64,000 nt of DNA, taken from contig CH003301.1 of the NCBI GenBank assembly GCA_000149265.1, positions 700,726 to 764,725 on the forward strand, in the 5' to 3' direction. The notes under the pieces are model-generated. The model was not told the DNA's origin. It saw only the letters and a list, made by a program, of their open reading frames with translations, and searched no databases. The translations under genes and the position numbers were made by a program. Positions 26,001 to 40,200 of the stretch are shown piece by piece; the stretch's first letter is position 1, and each line of letters begins with the position of its first letter. Source of the DNA: Ciona savignyi. Taxonomy: Eukaryota; Chordata; Ascidiacea; Phlebobranchia; Cionidae.

Positions 26001-29000
26001 CTTATTTATGTCACGGAAAATGCAAATTTTGTTTCCCATGGTAATGTACTCTATACTATTTTCATTAAAATCTAAATAATGATCATTGCCTTCATTGGTA
26101 TACATAAAAGAGCTGGGTGGAATCAAGTAACTAGTATATGCTTTAAAGTTTAACATCTTCAGATGATTTTTAAATTTTTAAACCAGCTTCATATGATTTT
26201 TAGCATCTAGTTTTACAGGGGTGCATGTCTTAAGTGATGGGCTTGTAGATATAGCAGAAGATTCGGGTATTGACACAAGTTTTAGAACAAAAGATGTTGA
26301 AAATCCACAATTACCTCATCAGGTTGAGGTAAGTTGTACAATAGTTCAACCTTGTTGATGAGGCTTCTGGAAATGTCTAGTACTGTACACACGTTTTTAT
26401 GAAAACAATTTACTTCAATGTTGTTTTGTATTGTACTGTTATTTTTTCAAATACATCATTTAATTGTTTATTTAAATTCAGCATGATCTCAATCAATGCA
26501 CGCTGCTTCACTCAAACCGAAGTGATGAGATTTTGATATCAGATAAAACTCAAGTCAACAACTTAAACAAAAACAATCATCATTGTGTCTCTGGTCACCC
26601 ACTTTCTTCTTCTGCATCCGTCGTGCACAGGAAGGAAGAATCTGCAGAATGCGCTCCGTCCACTTCAAGTACCAGTTCTTCTTACCGGTTATTGAGTTCC
26701 AATAAACCAGAACAATTGTTTCATGCTGACCATGTCGTGATGCGAAAATCAATTCAAATGAAACGATCTAGTAGTTGTGGCCCAACACCATCCAAGAGAC
26801 CACATGTGTGGCGTCAATCAACTGATTCTTCACTTACCTCTAACCCAGGTGTGTTAACATTAAACTCAAAGCGATATAAAAGTGTTAAACGAACAATGTT
26901 GGGATCCAGTAGTTACAAACAGTTTGTTTAAATTGCAATAATAATATAATCAATTGCCAAAATTGTGTACATATGGACAGGGTAAAGGAAAAGCACCATC
27001 AAATCACCTACTATTTCTGTACCTGAAAGTGTTTCCCTTACGAGTGTAAAAACTGTTTTTGAACCTAATCGATCTAATTTGCAATTGATATAATAGAGAT
27101 ATATAATAGAGAGAGTTGCTGGACAGACCTAATTTTTATTCTACATAATTTATTTGTAATAGTACATTTAATAGATCCCCCTTTTTCCGTTGTAACCCCG
27201 ATTTGACCTATATAGCATTGAAAGTTGTAAACACTTTAAAAAAAAATCTGTTCTGATCTGACATATGAAATTTAGACCGAGTTGGTTCATCGCTTTCCCA
27301 CCGAGTGTCAACCTCCCCACGCAAGTCACTTACATTCAACTATACTCATTATTATGCAAATCATAGAAAGGTTAGTTGTGTTACTTATTTAGTGACTATA
27401 TCAACGAAGCATGATGTGCATCTAGTTATTGGTAGAATTAGAATTTAAAAAATAAAGATTGCTGTAGCACCAAGGTGTAGATAGCCACATCACACCTAGA
27501 ATTCCCAGTTAAACCTGTTAAAGAATGTAATATAAATATCATACGAAAACATTTAAAAAACAGATGGTTCAACTTATGCTTAAACCATCTTTAATGTGGG
27601 AAGATAGAAATGTATTTTTCCACTTTTACTGTACCAGTTCATTCCCCAGGCGTCATGCACCATCTTTATGGTGGTGGGTTTCCTTTTTTTCACTGTTGGC
27701 CCATTTTTTATCACATCCGTGGTTGAAACGTTTCTACCAACCACTGCGGTGAACTCTACTTTGTCATATTCAATGCAACCAAGACAGGAACACTTATCAC
27801 CGATTCCTCGTTGGTGGTTGTCTGTTGCATCCTGCCTCTTGTATCTCAGGTAGGTTCAATTTCGTGTCTTTTTAAAAGCATGAAATTGTCAACACAATTA
27901 GTTTTTAAACAAGTTAATAAATATATTTGTGCAAACACAACTAGTTAAAAATTGATATTTAACAGACACTACACTTGTACAATTACATAACTCGAATAAA
28001 GGGTTACCTTATTTTTTATATAGATAAAATACTTTTTTTTATACTTGAAGCGATTACTAATTTGTCAGTGGAGGACCAAACGAAAAACAGTGTTCTTTGG
28101 TGTAACAATACAGTTAAGAGTGCCTGACAAATATTAAACAGTGCAAGATGTGCACACTTGGCTACTTGTGATTCCCGATTAGATATTCCTCCATTCACAG
28201 TTTTTGCACCATGAATATGTTATGAACAAGTGTTGAGGTGAAATTATGATGTCCTACCTAATTATTTTTGATATTTAACTTAATATGTTTTAGTTGTCTA
28301 CATTACCCGATTATATATGGTGCTTGGAATCGAACAGTCCGAGATGAAATGAAGTCTTTAATATTGGGAACTGCAAGAGGCCCGCAGACAAAACGGACAA
28401 GAATCTTAAGTCTATCTACTCACATTAAAGGTTTTGTTTTTTATCTGTTGTTCTTTAAGTACATTGTTTATTAAATTTAAGGTACTGCACTGGTAATACT
28501 TGTATATAATGTAGATTTGGCATGGATTTTCGTTGTTTATTGTGAAAAGAATTAAGATAGGATAGGATATTCATGTTTATCCTCATGAATAAGAAAACCA
28601 AGGGGGTTAACACATGGGCAATCGTCAGATCACCTCGCGTCCTCCGTCGGGTTACCGGAGCTATTGCAGTGTGTTGTATATGATACACACGTTCCTTCAA
28701 TTTAGTAGAACCCATCAATCCGCTGGGTTCAGGCAATGACCATGTAGTGCCTTGCACAAGGACACAACCAACTAGCTAGCGACCAGTTTCGAACTTGCAA
28801 CCTTTCAGTTACGACTTTAAACTAAACCGCCGGACTAACGGTTGGACTAAATTAATACTGAATGTTTATTAGAGCTGCCATTTTATTCTCTATTTGTCAT
28901 GAAAATGTTGTTGACGAGCAGTTCTGAAAATGTGATGATCAGTGCAACTAATACCTTAGCTTATCAACATGTAACATAACAAATGACAAAAAACTGTAAA

Positions 29001-29743
29001 TATTGGATTATTTTTGCATTTCCCATTTTTCCACAGATCTAGGATTATCCCCCCGACTAACAGCAGCAATCATGGTTGAATCGGCAGCCGTCGCCACCAT
29101 TGTCCGCCCAATGCAAATTTTACGAAGTTGTGCTAAAAATCAAAATTCATTTAAAATGAGATTAAAATCAAGCTGCAGAAAATGGTCTATCAATCGTGGT
29201 TCAATTGACGACCCTGACTGTTTAACCTTTCAAAATCGAAATAATTCTCCCTCCGATCTTAAAAATAATAACAACCAATTATTAAACTCCAATGAGAACA
29301 ATAATACAAATCCATTCCGGGAGCGAGAGCAACCAAACTCGCATCCTCTTCAGCTGACTCCAAGTCAGGTAATGGAGAGTGATGTCCTTTCCTCCTTGAT
29401 GGTCTTCTCGCCTCCCTCTTTAGGAGCAGGAGTGATGTACAATGGGGGAGTTGGTAATCCTCCATTCTCCAAGATGAAATCCTTGCTATATGAGGAAGTT
29501 GATGCAGAACATGCAACATCGGAAAGAACCTCCACATATGTGAGTGATGACGATGCTGCAACGATCAACCTCAGTTCAAATGAAGATGGAAACCATGACT
29601 TGCAAATTTCACTTGCTTCTCGAAATCTTGTACACTTAAAACCAGCTGAGCCAATTAAAATTAGACGTTGGAAAAAGCCGCAAATAGTTGATTATTTTGC
29701 TCAAACCATGGCTTACGATTTGGTTGAAATGATGAGAACATAA
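23093..29743 (+). CDS. GPR161: G-protein coupled receptor 161
   Basis: Exons 23093-23117, 23176-23278, 23725-23937, 24329-24533, 25210-25328, 25654-25736, 26204-26328, 26482-26883 (end uncertain), 27650-27849, 28294-28430 and 29037-29743 (TAA) give about 772 residues. Seven-helix class A receptor: N-glycosylation sites NIT and NES before TM1; TM2 NKLVLSLTCSN; ICL2 DRYYAVVYPLMYPSKITGYR, near-identical to vertebrate GPR161; TM7 HYPIIYGAWNRTVRDEM in place of NPxxY; and DLGLSPRLTAAIM after TM7, a GPR161 signature. GPR161 is a ciliary, Gs-linked, PKA-anchoring negative regulator of Hedgehog signalling in vertebrates. The third intracellular loop is greatly enlarged (about 220 residues, Ser-rich). 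The donor at 26883 (AGT then GTTAAA) is weak but is the one I found that keeps phase with TM6 at 27650. Confidence 0.9.
28556..28845 (-). repeat. tRNA-derived SINE copy D, in a GPR161 intron
   Basis: Near full-length. Read on the minus strand: head with an anticodon-like stem at the 28845 end, body containing GGTTCTACTAAATTGAAGG and CACACTGCAATAGCTCC, then tail TAGGATAGGATATTC reversed at 28551-28570. Very similar to copy E, which suggests fairly recent activity. Confidence 0.85.
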
Positions 29744-30279
29744 AGGAAACTGATTCCCCATTACCGCTATCCACTGTATTGATGGTATTATGTAATTGCA
29801 TGTTTTTTCGTGTTGTAATATTTTTTAATTTTTTTTACTTAAACTGCTGCTGTGTTTCAATGGAATATTTGTTTTATATTTTACCTTTACTTTTCAACAA
29901 AATGCATTATAGTTTTTGTAATTTGTATACTACCGTTTTGCAACTAATTTTTTGTGCGTTTTTTTAACATTTTGTTTTACACATATTCTATGCTACCAAC
30001 AATCATATTTAAATTCTTATTTTTATTTACTTAAACTTTTTACCTATTTAAAAAATTACTATTTTTGCCATTTTTTGATGTTAAATATTTTGTTTTGGAA
30101 CAGTATTTGCAATAAGCCAGAATGCTACTTGCCTAAAAACCTTGCAGTTAAAAATGGATTGATATTATAAATGACCCTTAATTGTTTTGCAAATCATATT
30201 TTATATTGTTGCAGTGTTACTTTGTTAGTGGGTTAATCTTTTTTTTAAATTTCTCTGTCCGATGAGCTGATGACGCATC

Positions 30280-33200
30280 ATGATGACTTCTAACCAAAAC
30301 AGCACGATAGAACAAGAACCTGTGAGACCCGTCAACCAATGTAAGGCTGAAATTCATAAAGAATGTGATCATATAAATATGGTTCTTTTAACTCCTGTTT
30401 TATATGCAGCCATTCAAGAATACAGGGTAATTGAAGATGGGGCATTGGCTTACCATTTACAAGAGCGGGAAAGTGAGTTTTCAATATCAAGCTGAATCGT
30501 ATCTGTTTTTGATTATTATATAATTGCCCACTGCATATACAAGTTCTTAGGTATATGCAGTTTTGTACAGTAATATGAGCTTTGTTAAAGACGCGGAAAG
30601 ACGCCTTCTGATCTTGGAAATAAAAACAACCAATTACCGATTACTTCTATATTGTACAAAGTATTGTATATATTCCTATACAACAAAGTATAAATATAAA
30701 TAAACTTTATTTTAAAGCATTAGATTGAGGGATTTAGTTGTAAAACAGACAAACTATAACAAACCAGAAAATCTGCACATTCACTTTTTTAGTGAAGCAT
30801 ATATTCAGAATTCAGGGAAACTACTAATTTGATGGAGACTTGTCCATTCTCATTCTTTCCTCCCCCTTATATTCCCCAGTTGAGCATCACTATGCATGCA
30901 ATGTGGAGAACCGACGGACTGTGATGCAGGACATCCGCACTGCCCAGCAGCTCCAAGATGAGGAGGATGTGAAAGCAAGGATCCTCACTCTCGAGGAACA
31001 AGCTGAACGGTATCTAGCGTTATCGAAAATGTCTTCCATGATATTGTACAAGGCTAGATTTGTATTAACTTGCTGTTTGTATAATCGGGATGTTAGAATT
31101 AGTTTCAGGGTTGTGATTTGTAATGGGATTGGGTTTAGCAAAATGATTGGGTTTAAGTTAGTTTTCATGTTTATATAGTGTGCAGTTTCCTTTCTGTTAA
31201 ACCTAAATTTCTAATTGAATTAGGAAATTTATTATTCATGAAGAACAATTAAGTTAACTGACAATATAAACACAGTAATGAACACTGAATCAATTCCCGT
31301 TGCCTTGTTGATCAATTTTGAATTTTGCTCAGACAATTTCTGGCCAAAATATTTTTTTAATTTTCAAATGTTCAATTTGCAGGGAAAAGATGGACGAGTT
31401 GTTGGCAGAAGCTTATCAGGAGAAGCTCTTCAAGAAACATTTGGAAGATGAACGATTGAGGAAGGAGTGGGAGGAGAGAGATAATGTGGGTGATTTATAT
31501 TCCCTTGTGTTTTCATCCAATTAACATCAACTATTTTTGCAGGAGCTGGCATTCATGATGATGGAGAGAGAGCGACGGAATGGTAATATTTGTGCTTTCG
31601 AAAGTCTGCGGGCAGTTTATTCTTTTGTTTGTACATTTTATTGATATTAATTGTAAAATGCTAACAAGCGACAAACATAAGTAATTAATTACTGATTTTT
31701 TGTTTTCGTTGTCCAATTTTATATTTTTATGATATCTATATGAATATATACCACAATATTTCTATGATGTTTATTACAATGTTGATATGATATAATTTGC
31801 AATTCTTATTGCTGGTCAGAAAGGAGACGACAAGCTGTGGATCGTGATTTAGCCGATCGTCTCAGTAGAATGCCAACTGCAACTATGGAACGTATGAAGA
31901 AGATGAGTGACCAGGTGCTGCTGTTAAGTTTGATTTAACATTGTTTTAACCGGTCATTTCTAGTAATTATAACACTGGGCTGGTATTGAACAATATAAAG
32001 ATTAAATGAAAAAGTCGGCATCTATAAATTTCGCTAAATCTTTGAATTTCGCTAAATCTACACAATTTATTATTTTTCTGGAAATTAAAGAAAAATTAAA
32101 ACAAAGTATTATGGTATTCACTAAAAATTATAGATTTCACTAATCTGAATACAACTGAAAACCTCATTGATTTGATGAGAGAAATTTCACCAGGAATTAG
32201 CAGAACGACTGCAAGCTGAGGAAGAGCGGAAAGCAAGGAGGAAGGAGAGTGAGAGGAACAGCATGAAAGCTGTGGTGGAGATGCAGGATGAGGAGCTTGC
32301 CAGGTGGGGATGAGTTGCTCATGAGGCTATTTTAAAACTCATACATCATACATGTTGCCAATGTCAAGTTTTTAATACATTATTTTGATAAATTGAAATT
32401 GTTACAACTACTTACCAGTACCATTCTAGCTTTCACATCAAATGGTGAAAAACTACCCCATAGAAATAAGTATCGGAATCAAATAAGAAAAAAAAACTAT
32501 TATATTAAAATGACATTATGCTATTTTACATCGATGCTTGGTGTTGTCAGATACATCCATGAAAGGGAAATGGAATCCGATATGATGGCTCGTAGAGATA
32601 AACATAAACGGAAAAGTCAAAAATCGGTATGTTTGGAATTTTTGATTTTGTTATGAAAGAGTCAAATGCTGTTTGCGAAATAACATTATCCTTTTTGCTG
32701 ATTTCTTGTTTAAATTGTAAGACCCGGCATCGAGAAGAGGAACAAAGAAGACATCGAGAAGAGGACCAAAGAAGACATCGAGAAGAGGACCAAAGAAGAC
32801 TTCGAGAAGAGGACCAAAGAAGACATAGAGAAGAGGACCAAAGAAGACATAGGGAAGAGGACCAAAGAAGACACCGAGAAGAGGACCAAAGAAGACATAG
32901 GGAAGAGGACCAGCTAAAAAATGGTGAAGATAAGAGGACTTCTTCTCAAAACCACTCCTATTCCGCTTCCCATCATCGGAAGAATGTGGATATGAAAGAT
33001 GCGACGAGAAATATTCCTGATCGATCACCACGCCAAGAAGAGACCACTCCGAAATCAATCCACACTTCAACTCCAAGGTTTAATTGAACTTATAAATTTT
33101 TTGGTAGTCTATGTTGGCCATAATTTTGAATTTAAGCGGTCTAAATTTTGATTTAAGCGATAAAATGAATTGCAAATTTTGAAAGTGTTACAAACCTTTT

Positions 33201-33813
33201 ATATTTGTGTTGCCAATGTGAAACCGATTACATCAACACAATAATGGGCAATTTTGATCATAATGTATAATTTTCATTGTTTCAATATAAGATTAGTATT
33301 GTGACTTGCTTTTTAAATTTAACTTGAACAATCCAAGGAAGCAAACCAAAGCGGAAGATGCTGTAGAGTCGCCTCATCGTCGAACGAAGAGTGAGCGACC
33401 GCGTCGTCCTCCCCAGCCATCCCGCGATCATCATGCATCGGCTCGCAGATTGTCTGACAAATCCCTGGATTCTTCTGCCTCCCAGCAGAACCATGGCAGC
33501 ACCGGGGATGCGAGAGATGATAAAATGCGTCCAACAAGTGATGCTGCAAGACATCCTGCCGTTGGTTAGTAAGATTTAGAACACAATGTGTACCACTATG
33601 TTTACTGGTGTTGCATTCAAGCATTTTTTACAGTGCAAAATTTTAGTAATATGTTTAAATCTATTCACTTTAAATGATTTAGACCCTGATATCTCGGAAG
33701 ATATACCGTACAGTGAACGCTTTGCAAGACTGGCCGCACAGGAAAGTTGGAATTACGATCAAGTACCGACTGAACACATGCGCAAAAAGAAAGGAGACTG
33801 CAAACAACAATAA
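30280..33813 (+). CDS. CCDC50: Coiled-coil domain-containing protein 50
   Basis: Ten exons join in frame: 30280-30472, 30880-31009, 31383-31485, 31543-31582, 31820-31914, 32194-32303, 32551-32626, 32722-33077, 33338-33564 and 33683-33813 (TAA), giving 486 residues. The N-terminal CCDC50 region is clear: EYRVIEDGALAYHLQE, then IEHHYACNVENRR and DIRTAQQLQDEEDVKA, followed by a long, charged coiled coil with motif repeats such as LADRLSRM, LAERLQAEEE and ELARYIHE that resemble the ubiquitin-binding MIU helices of this family. An octapeptide repeat is inserted in exon 8. Near the C-terminus HRRTKSERPRRPPQP matches the conserved KNERPARPP-type motif. In vertebrates CCDC50 (Ymer) is a cytoplasmic ubiquitin-binding effector of EGF receptor signalling and an autophagy receptor. 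Start: two adjacent ATGs, the first used here. Confidence 0.88.
32728..32919 (+). repeat. Coding minisatellite, 8 x 24 bases
   Basis: Eight consecutive 24-base units encode (H/L)REE(D/E)QRR in exon 8 of CCDC50; the eighth ends in QLK. Base differences between units are few and mainly synonymous (CGA/AGA/AGG, CAT/CAC), pointing to recent tandem expansion within a coiled coil. Confidence 0.95.
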
Positions 33814-35104
33814 ATAATTCCTGACACTATTTTATGAAATCTTATAGTAACGATTTTAGTGCCATTTTGTCAATTTTAAACCTGGTTTTTATTAAGCTGG
33901 GAAAAAAGCAATAAATCATTTTATTTCTTTCACTAAGTGCTTAAGCACTGATACTTGAAAGCATATATCAATGTTTTACAGTTTATTTGTTTAAGAGTAA
34001 ATGTCATATAATTTTGATTTTGTACTTTTTTTACCTACTTTATTTTCTACCGCCATGAAAATGTTTTGCCCTTCGGCTGCTAATTCATATAATGTAAAAG
34101 CATTCCTGTTAACTTAAAATTATTAATTTACAAAAAACCCAAGGTAGCGAAATCAGTACTGTATGATTTATTACATTGTGTTGCAATCAAATTTGTTGCA
34201 TTTTTTTCTTAAATGCAATTTGAAATATATGCCTTTACTTTTTATATTGTTTACTTTGCTCGTTTAAGTTTGTTCCATTTGTATAATATAAACTTACTGT
34301 AAAGTAATTAAAGTCTTAAGTGCACTTAGACCATATTAGAAAGATAATTATGATGTAACCGCAAGCACAGTGGGAGCTTGAATTGAAAATGCATCAACAG
34401 ACAAAACCAAAATTAATTTGCATGGTGTAATTATGCTACCTAGCCAGACAAAAATATGCATGTCCCACGTCCCGGTACTGAAGTAAATTAGTTCCTGTTT
34501 TCGCTTTCACTTCTGCTATCTTACATTAACCTTTCAGAGATTCCTGTATATTTAAGTACATTTAGACACCATGGGTCTCTGGACAAATCTAAGACTTCAC
34601 TTGTTCAATATCAAGGCATTAAAAATCATACAGTTTAAATTGTTTATCCAATAATTCACAGCGCAGTACGCAACTGCAACAACACATGAATAACACACAT
34701 CAAGTAAAAAACAAAAAAAGTGCTGGCAGAGAAGTACTTAAAAAAGAGAAATTTTTTAACGTGAGAAACAAACATTTCAAAAATGTTTAAATCGTTACTT
34801 ATAGAAGTTTAATATTTTAACAGACAAAACTGATAAAATAAATAATAAAAGCGTTAGGCCGAAATTACAAAATAAAAACACCAAGCTGATAACCACACTA
34901 AAACAGCACAAAACTCACTAGATAAAATGACCTTATTTTAATCAATGGTGTATATAGATTTTCATGATAATTTAAGTCATTACACTACAAAGTGCTATGA
35001 TTAAACAACAGACTTTACACTGAATAAGTGGATTTCACTCAGTTTATAAATGTTCTCATCAGAAGTAATTCACAATTGATGACAGCCGTTTTAAACACGC
35101 GACC
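33814..35104. other. Convergent 3' flanks of CCDC50 and GABARAP
   Basis: AT-rich intergenic sequence between two convergent stop codons, probably mostly 3' UTR. No further gene is seen. Confidence 0.6.
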
Positions 35105-36937
<1,833 letters not shown>

Positions 36938-39900
36938 ATGGATTTTGCAGCAATAATGAAAGCTGAGACGGACCGTAAACGCAAAGTCATTGAAAATAAA
37001 AATGTGATGAATGTAAGTTTGCAGTAATAATATTCTGACCTTTGGATATTTTTGTCAATTTTCATACCGGTAACTAGTTAAAACACATGTAAGGTTTATA
37101 AATGTAGACCTTATTTTTATATGATGGTAGGTGTGCCTTCTTGTTTAGTGTTTGGTTAAATACAACTTGGTTACTCATACTATACAGTTCATCTGCTCAC
37201 CTGGCCATTACTATAATAGTGTTTTTATCTGATCCACAGATAACAAACTCCACAACCGTTTCATAAATGTCTCTGAACTGCATTTAGGATATAAATGGGA
37301 CACTGGGATTTTTATCCGCAAACAAATAAGTTGCGGTCTGGATAAAATGCAGATTCCCCACACCAGCGTACTTAAATATTGGTTTTATATAGTAGTACTT
37401 AACACCGTTAGGGTTAGCTTGCAATTAGTCTTAATTTTTAGGGCTACTAATGTACATTTCAATGGTCATTAAAAAAACCTGCCTTTTAAACCACCTTTGG
37501 ATTATTTTGGTCACATTTTACCCAGAACCTACAAATAGCCCAGGTAATCCAGGTGACCTACATGACAAACTAAACTAATGACAAACTAAACTAAGTCTTA
37601 TACATTTTAGCCACAAAAGAAATACTTCAAGCGAGGGGACTTGGAGAGAAAAGAAAGGGAAGAATATGAAGAAAAGCCCAATATTAAGAAAGTAGAACGT
37701 GAACCAACCACATCAAACGAAAACAAAGTCGAAATAGCTACAGCTGGCTTGGATAAAGATAAACTTCCAATGACTTTATCAAGACAAGAAGTAAAGTTTT
37801 TTGGGGATTTGGGAAAAAATATAAATACTTATTGAGAAAGCTTAATTGGTGATGTTCTTATAACAAACCAAACTACTGTGATAGATTATCCAGTTTGAAA
37901 AACTCACTGTAGTGGATAAGGTTTGTAAATTTAAAATTTATTTTAAGATTTTAATTTCTATTGAAACAGTGGCCATTTAAACAAGATTCTGTTTGTTGTA
38001 TATCTTAACTGAAATTTTAACTGTTAAAGGTTGTGAGAAGATTGCGAGACAGAAGTGAACCAATTCGTCTGTTTGGCGAAAGCGACTATGAAGCGTTTCA
38101 GAGACTTAGAAAACTGGAAATTATGGCACCGGACATTAACAAAGGATTACGAAATGACTTTAAAGTTAGTAAGCTTCAGTTACATAGTTTATATTTACAA
38201 AAAAATTATCCTTACTTTCTAGATATTTTTTCGCTTTTCTTTTAGGATAGGATATAGGATAGGATATTCATGTTTATCCCCGTGAATGGGAAAACCCCAG
38301 GGGTTATCACACGGGCAATCGTCAGATCACCTCGCGCCCATCGTCGGGTTACCGGAGCTATTGCAGTGTGTTGTATATGATAGACACGTTCCTTCAATTT
38401 GGTAGAACCCATTAATCCGCTGGGTTCAGGCAATGTCCGTAAAGTTCCTTGCCCAAGGACACAACCGACCAGTTTCGCACCTGCAACCTTTCGATTGAAA
38501 GGCGACGCACTTAACCACTAGACCATCGGGCCGGATATTTTGAAAACTGAATGTATGCGATGCCTAACACTTGTTGAACAATACCAAGCATTATAAACAA
38601 CCTAAGCTCCAAAAGATAAGACTGTACTTGACAAAATTGTCAGGTTGCTTTAGACCAACTCGAGCAAGAAAATATTGACGAATTAATCAAACAACAAACT
38701 GGAGATGATCCTGGAAAGATTGTGACCATGGAACCAGTAGAAGAGGAAGTGACTTTAGAATCTTTGCAGGTAATCTTGCAAAACGATGCTTGTGTAGTAA
38801 GTTGAGAGATTTATTTTATGTATTGTATTTGTATACATGTGGTACCGGTACACTTAAATCGCCTTTCAGTTAATTTATTATCTCCATATACTTTGACAGA
38901 AAATGTCTAAAAACCTTGGCCGTGGAAAAGACAATGATGATTGTGATGTCATACTGAAAACGATGAAGGTATTTATTTAAGTTAAACACTGAATTATAGA
39001 TATCAACTGTAATAACATTAACGTCATACATTATTTATTAGACTATGGTCTAGCATTTTGCCAATGTTCTTAAAGTTAATGATTCTCAACTCTTTGGGTA
39101 ACTAGCACAATTACAAATGTTAGGAAATTTCACATTACAACAATAACTTAACATGCTGTTCAACTCAATCAGTAAGAGCATTTGCAATATACAGGCCGTT
39201 GAAATTTTGTGGGATCGAAACTAGTTTCTGAAGCTAGTTTGTTGTGTCCTTACACAAGTTACACTTAACTTTAAAAAGTCCTCTAGCATACACAACACAC
39301 TGCTCTAGTTAGCTGAAGTAATCGATAATAATCTATTGCATGTCCCGTAGGTAATCTGATACATGCTCATGTGATAACTTCCCCATATTTTTTCACGCAC
39401 GAAGAATAAACATGAATAACCAGTCTTTTCCTAGTAGAAATGTTTGTGTATTTAACAACTTTTCAAATTGTTTTAGTTTTTGCTGAGATGTTGGGCAAAA
39501 GAATTGAATGAAATTCCAGAAGAACAAAAGAAGGGGAGATGGAAAACTCAATCAGCAATTCACAGACAAACCCAAACTTATTTAAATCCACTTTTTACGC
39601 AGCTTAAAAATAAAACAGTCGCAACTGATATATTGGAATACCTAGCTGGAATCATTAGACATGTTCTGGTTCGAGATTATGTCAAGGTAAACAATATAAT
39701 ATTAATATACCATGTATTACAACACAGAAATGCTCCAGGACAGCTGGTTAAAATAATTCCTTTATAAATCTTTTATTACAGGCAAGTGCAATATATCTGC
39801 AAATGGCGATTGGAAATGCTCCTTGGCCCATCGGCGTTACAATGGTTGGAATTCATGCAAGAACTGGGAGAGAGAAGATTTTCTCACAGCAAATAGCTCA

Positions 39901-40027
39901 TGTACTCAACGATGAAACACAGAGGAAATTTATCCAGGGACTTAAACGAATAATGACAGCCTGCCAAAGAATATTTCCAACAGATCCTTCAAAATCTTTA
40001 GAGTATAATGCGACAAAATCACTATGA
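36938..40027 (+). CDS. PRPF18: Pre-mRNA-splicing factor 18
   Basis: Eight exons would be expected to be spread over 3 kb; I find seven that join in frame: 36938-37012, 37611-37790, 38030-38164, 38644-38769, 38900-38968, 39477-39686 and 39782-40027 (TGA), giving 346 residues, close to the human 342. The N-terminus begins [17 protein letters not shown]. The PRP4-like/SFM motif region [23 protein letters not shown] is present, followed by AFQRLRKLE and NKGLRNDFK. The Prp18 domain ends with [29 protein letters not shown] and [17 protein letters not shown], the most conserved loop of the family. PRPF18 acts with SLU7 in the second catalytic step of splicing. The unit is head-to-head with GABARAP and tail-to-tail with MFSD5; stops of the latter pair are only 173 bases apart. 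Confidence 0.96.
38244..38534 (-). repeat. tRNA-derived SINE copy E, in a PRPF18 intron
   Basis: Best preserved copy. Minus strand: GGCCCGATGGTCTAGTGG (box A TGGTCTAGTGG, as in tRNA-Glu), hairpin CCTTTCAATCGAAAGG, box B-like GGTGCGAAACT, a tRNA-unrelated body, and an ATCCT-repeat tail at 38244-38269. The tail fits the tandem TAGGATA repeats seen on the + strand. Confidence 0.88.
39195..39422 (+). repeat. Diverged SINE copy G, in a PRPF18 intron
   Basis: Keeps the order of the family (ATCGAAACT, TTGTGTCCTT, CACAACACACTGC, GTAATCTGA, AATAAACATGAATA) but with many substitutions and gaps. Old copy. Confidence 0.55.
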
Positions 40028-40200
40028 TACACACCATACAATACAATACAAGTCACCCAAGCGGCCTTTTCATTGTAGTGTATATTTTTTAAGGCAACCT
40101 AAAACACATAAAAACAAAAGGATTGTATGCATAGCAAAAACCATACATTGGCCCTATGGTTATTCCAAGAAACAACTTCGTACAATCCACAACGTTAAAA

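Noticed and set aside
32651-33076. 141-residue minus-strand frame through the CCDC50 repeat
   Set aside because: It is the antisense of the 24-base coding repeat, which leaves several frames open; the plus frame has the family motifs and fits the splice phases.
38470-38534. Possible tRNA-Glu gene
   Set aside because: Box A is good but the cloverleaf is not complete, and the sequence is the head of a repeated SINE with a non-tRNA body.
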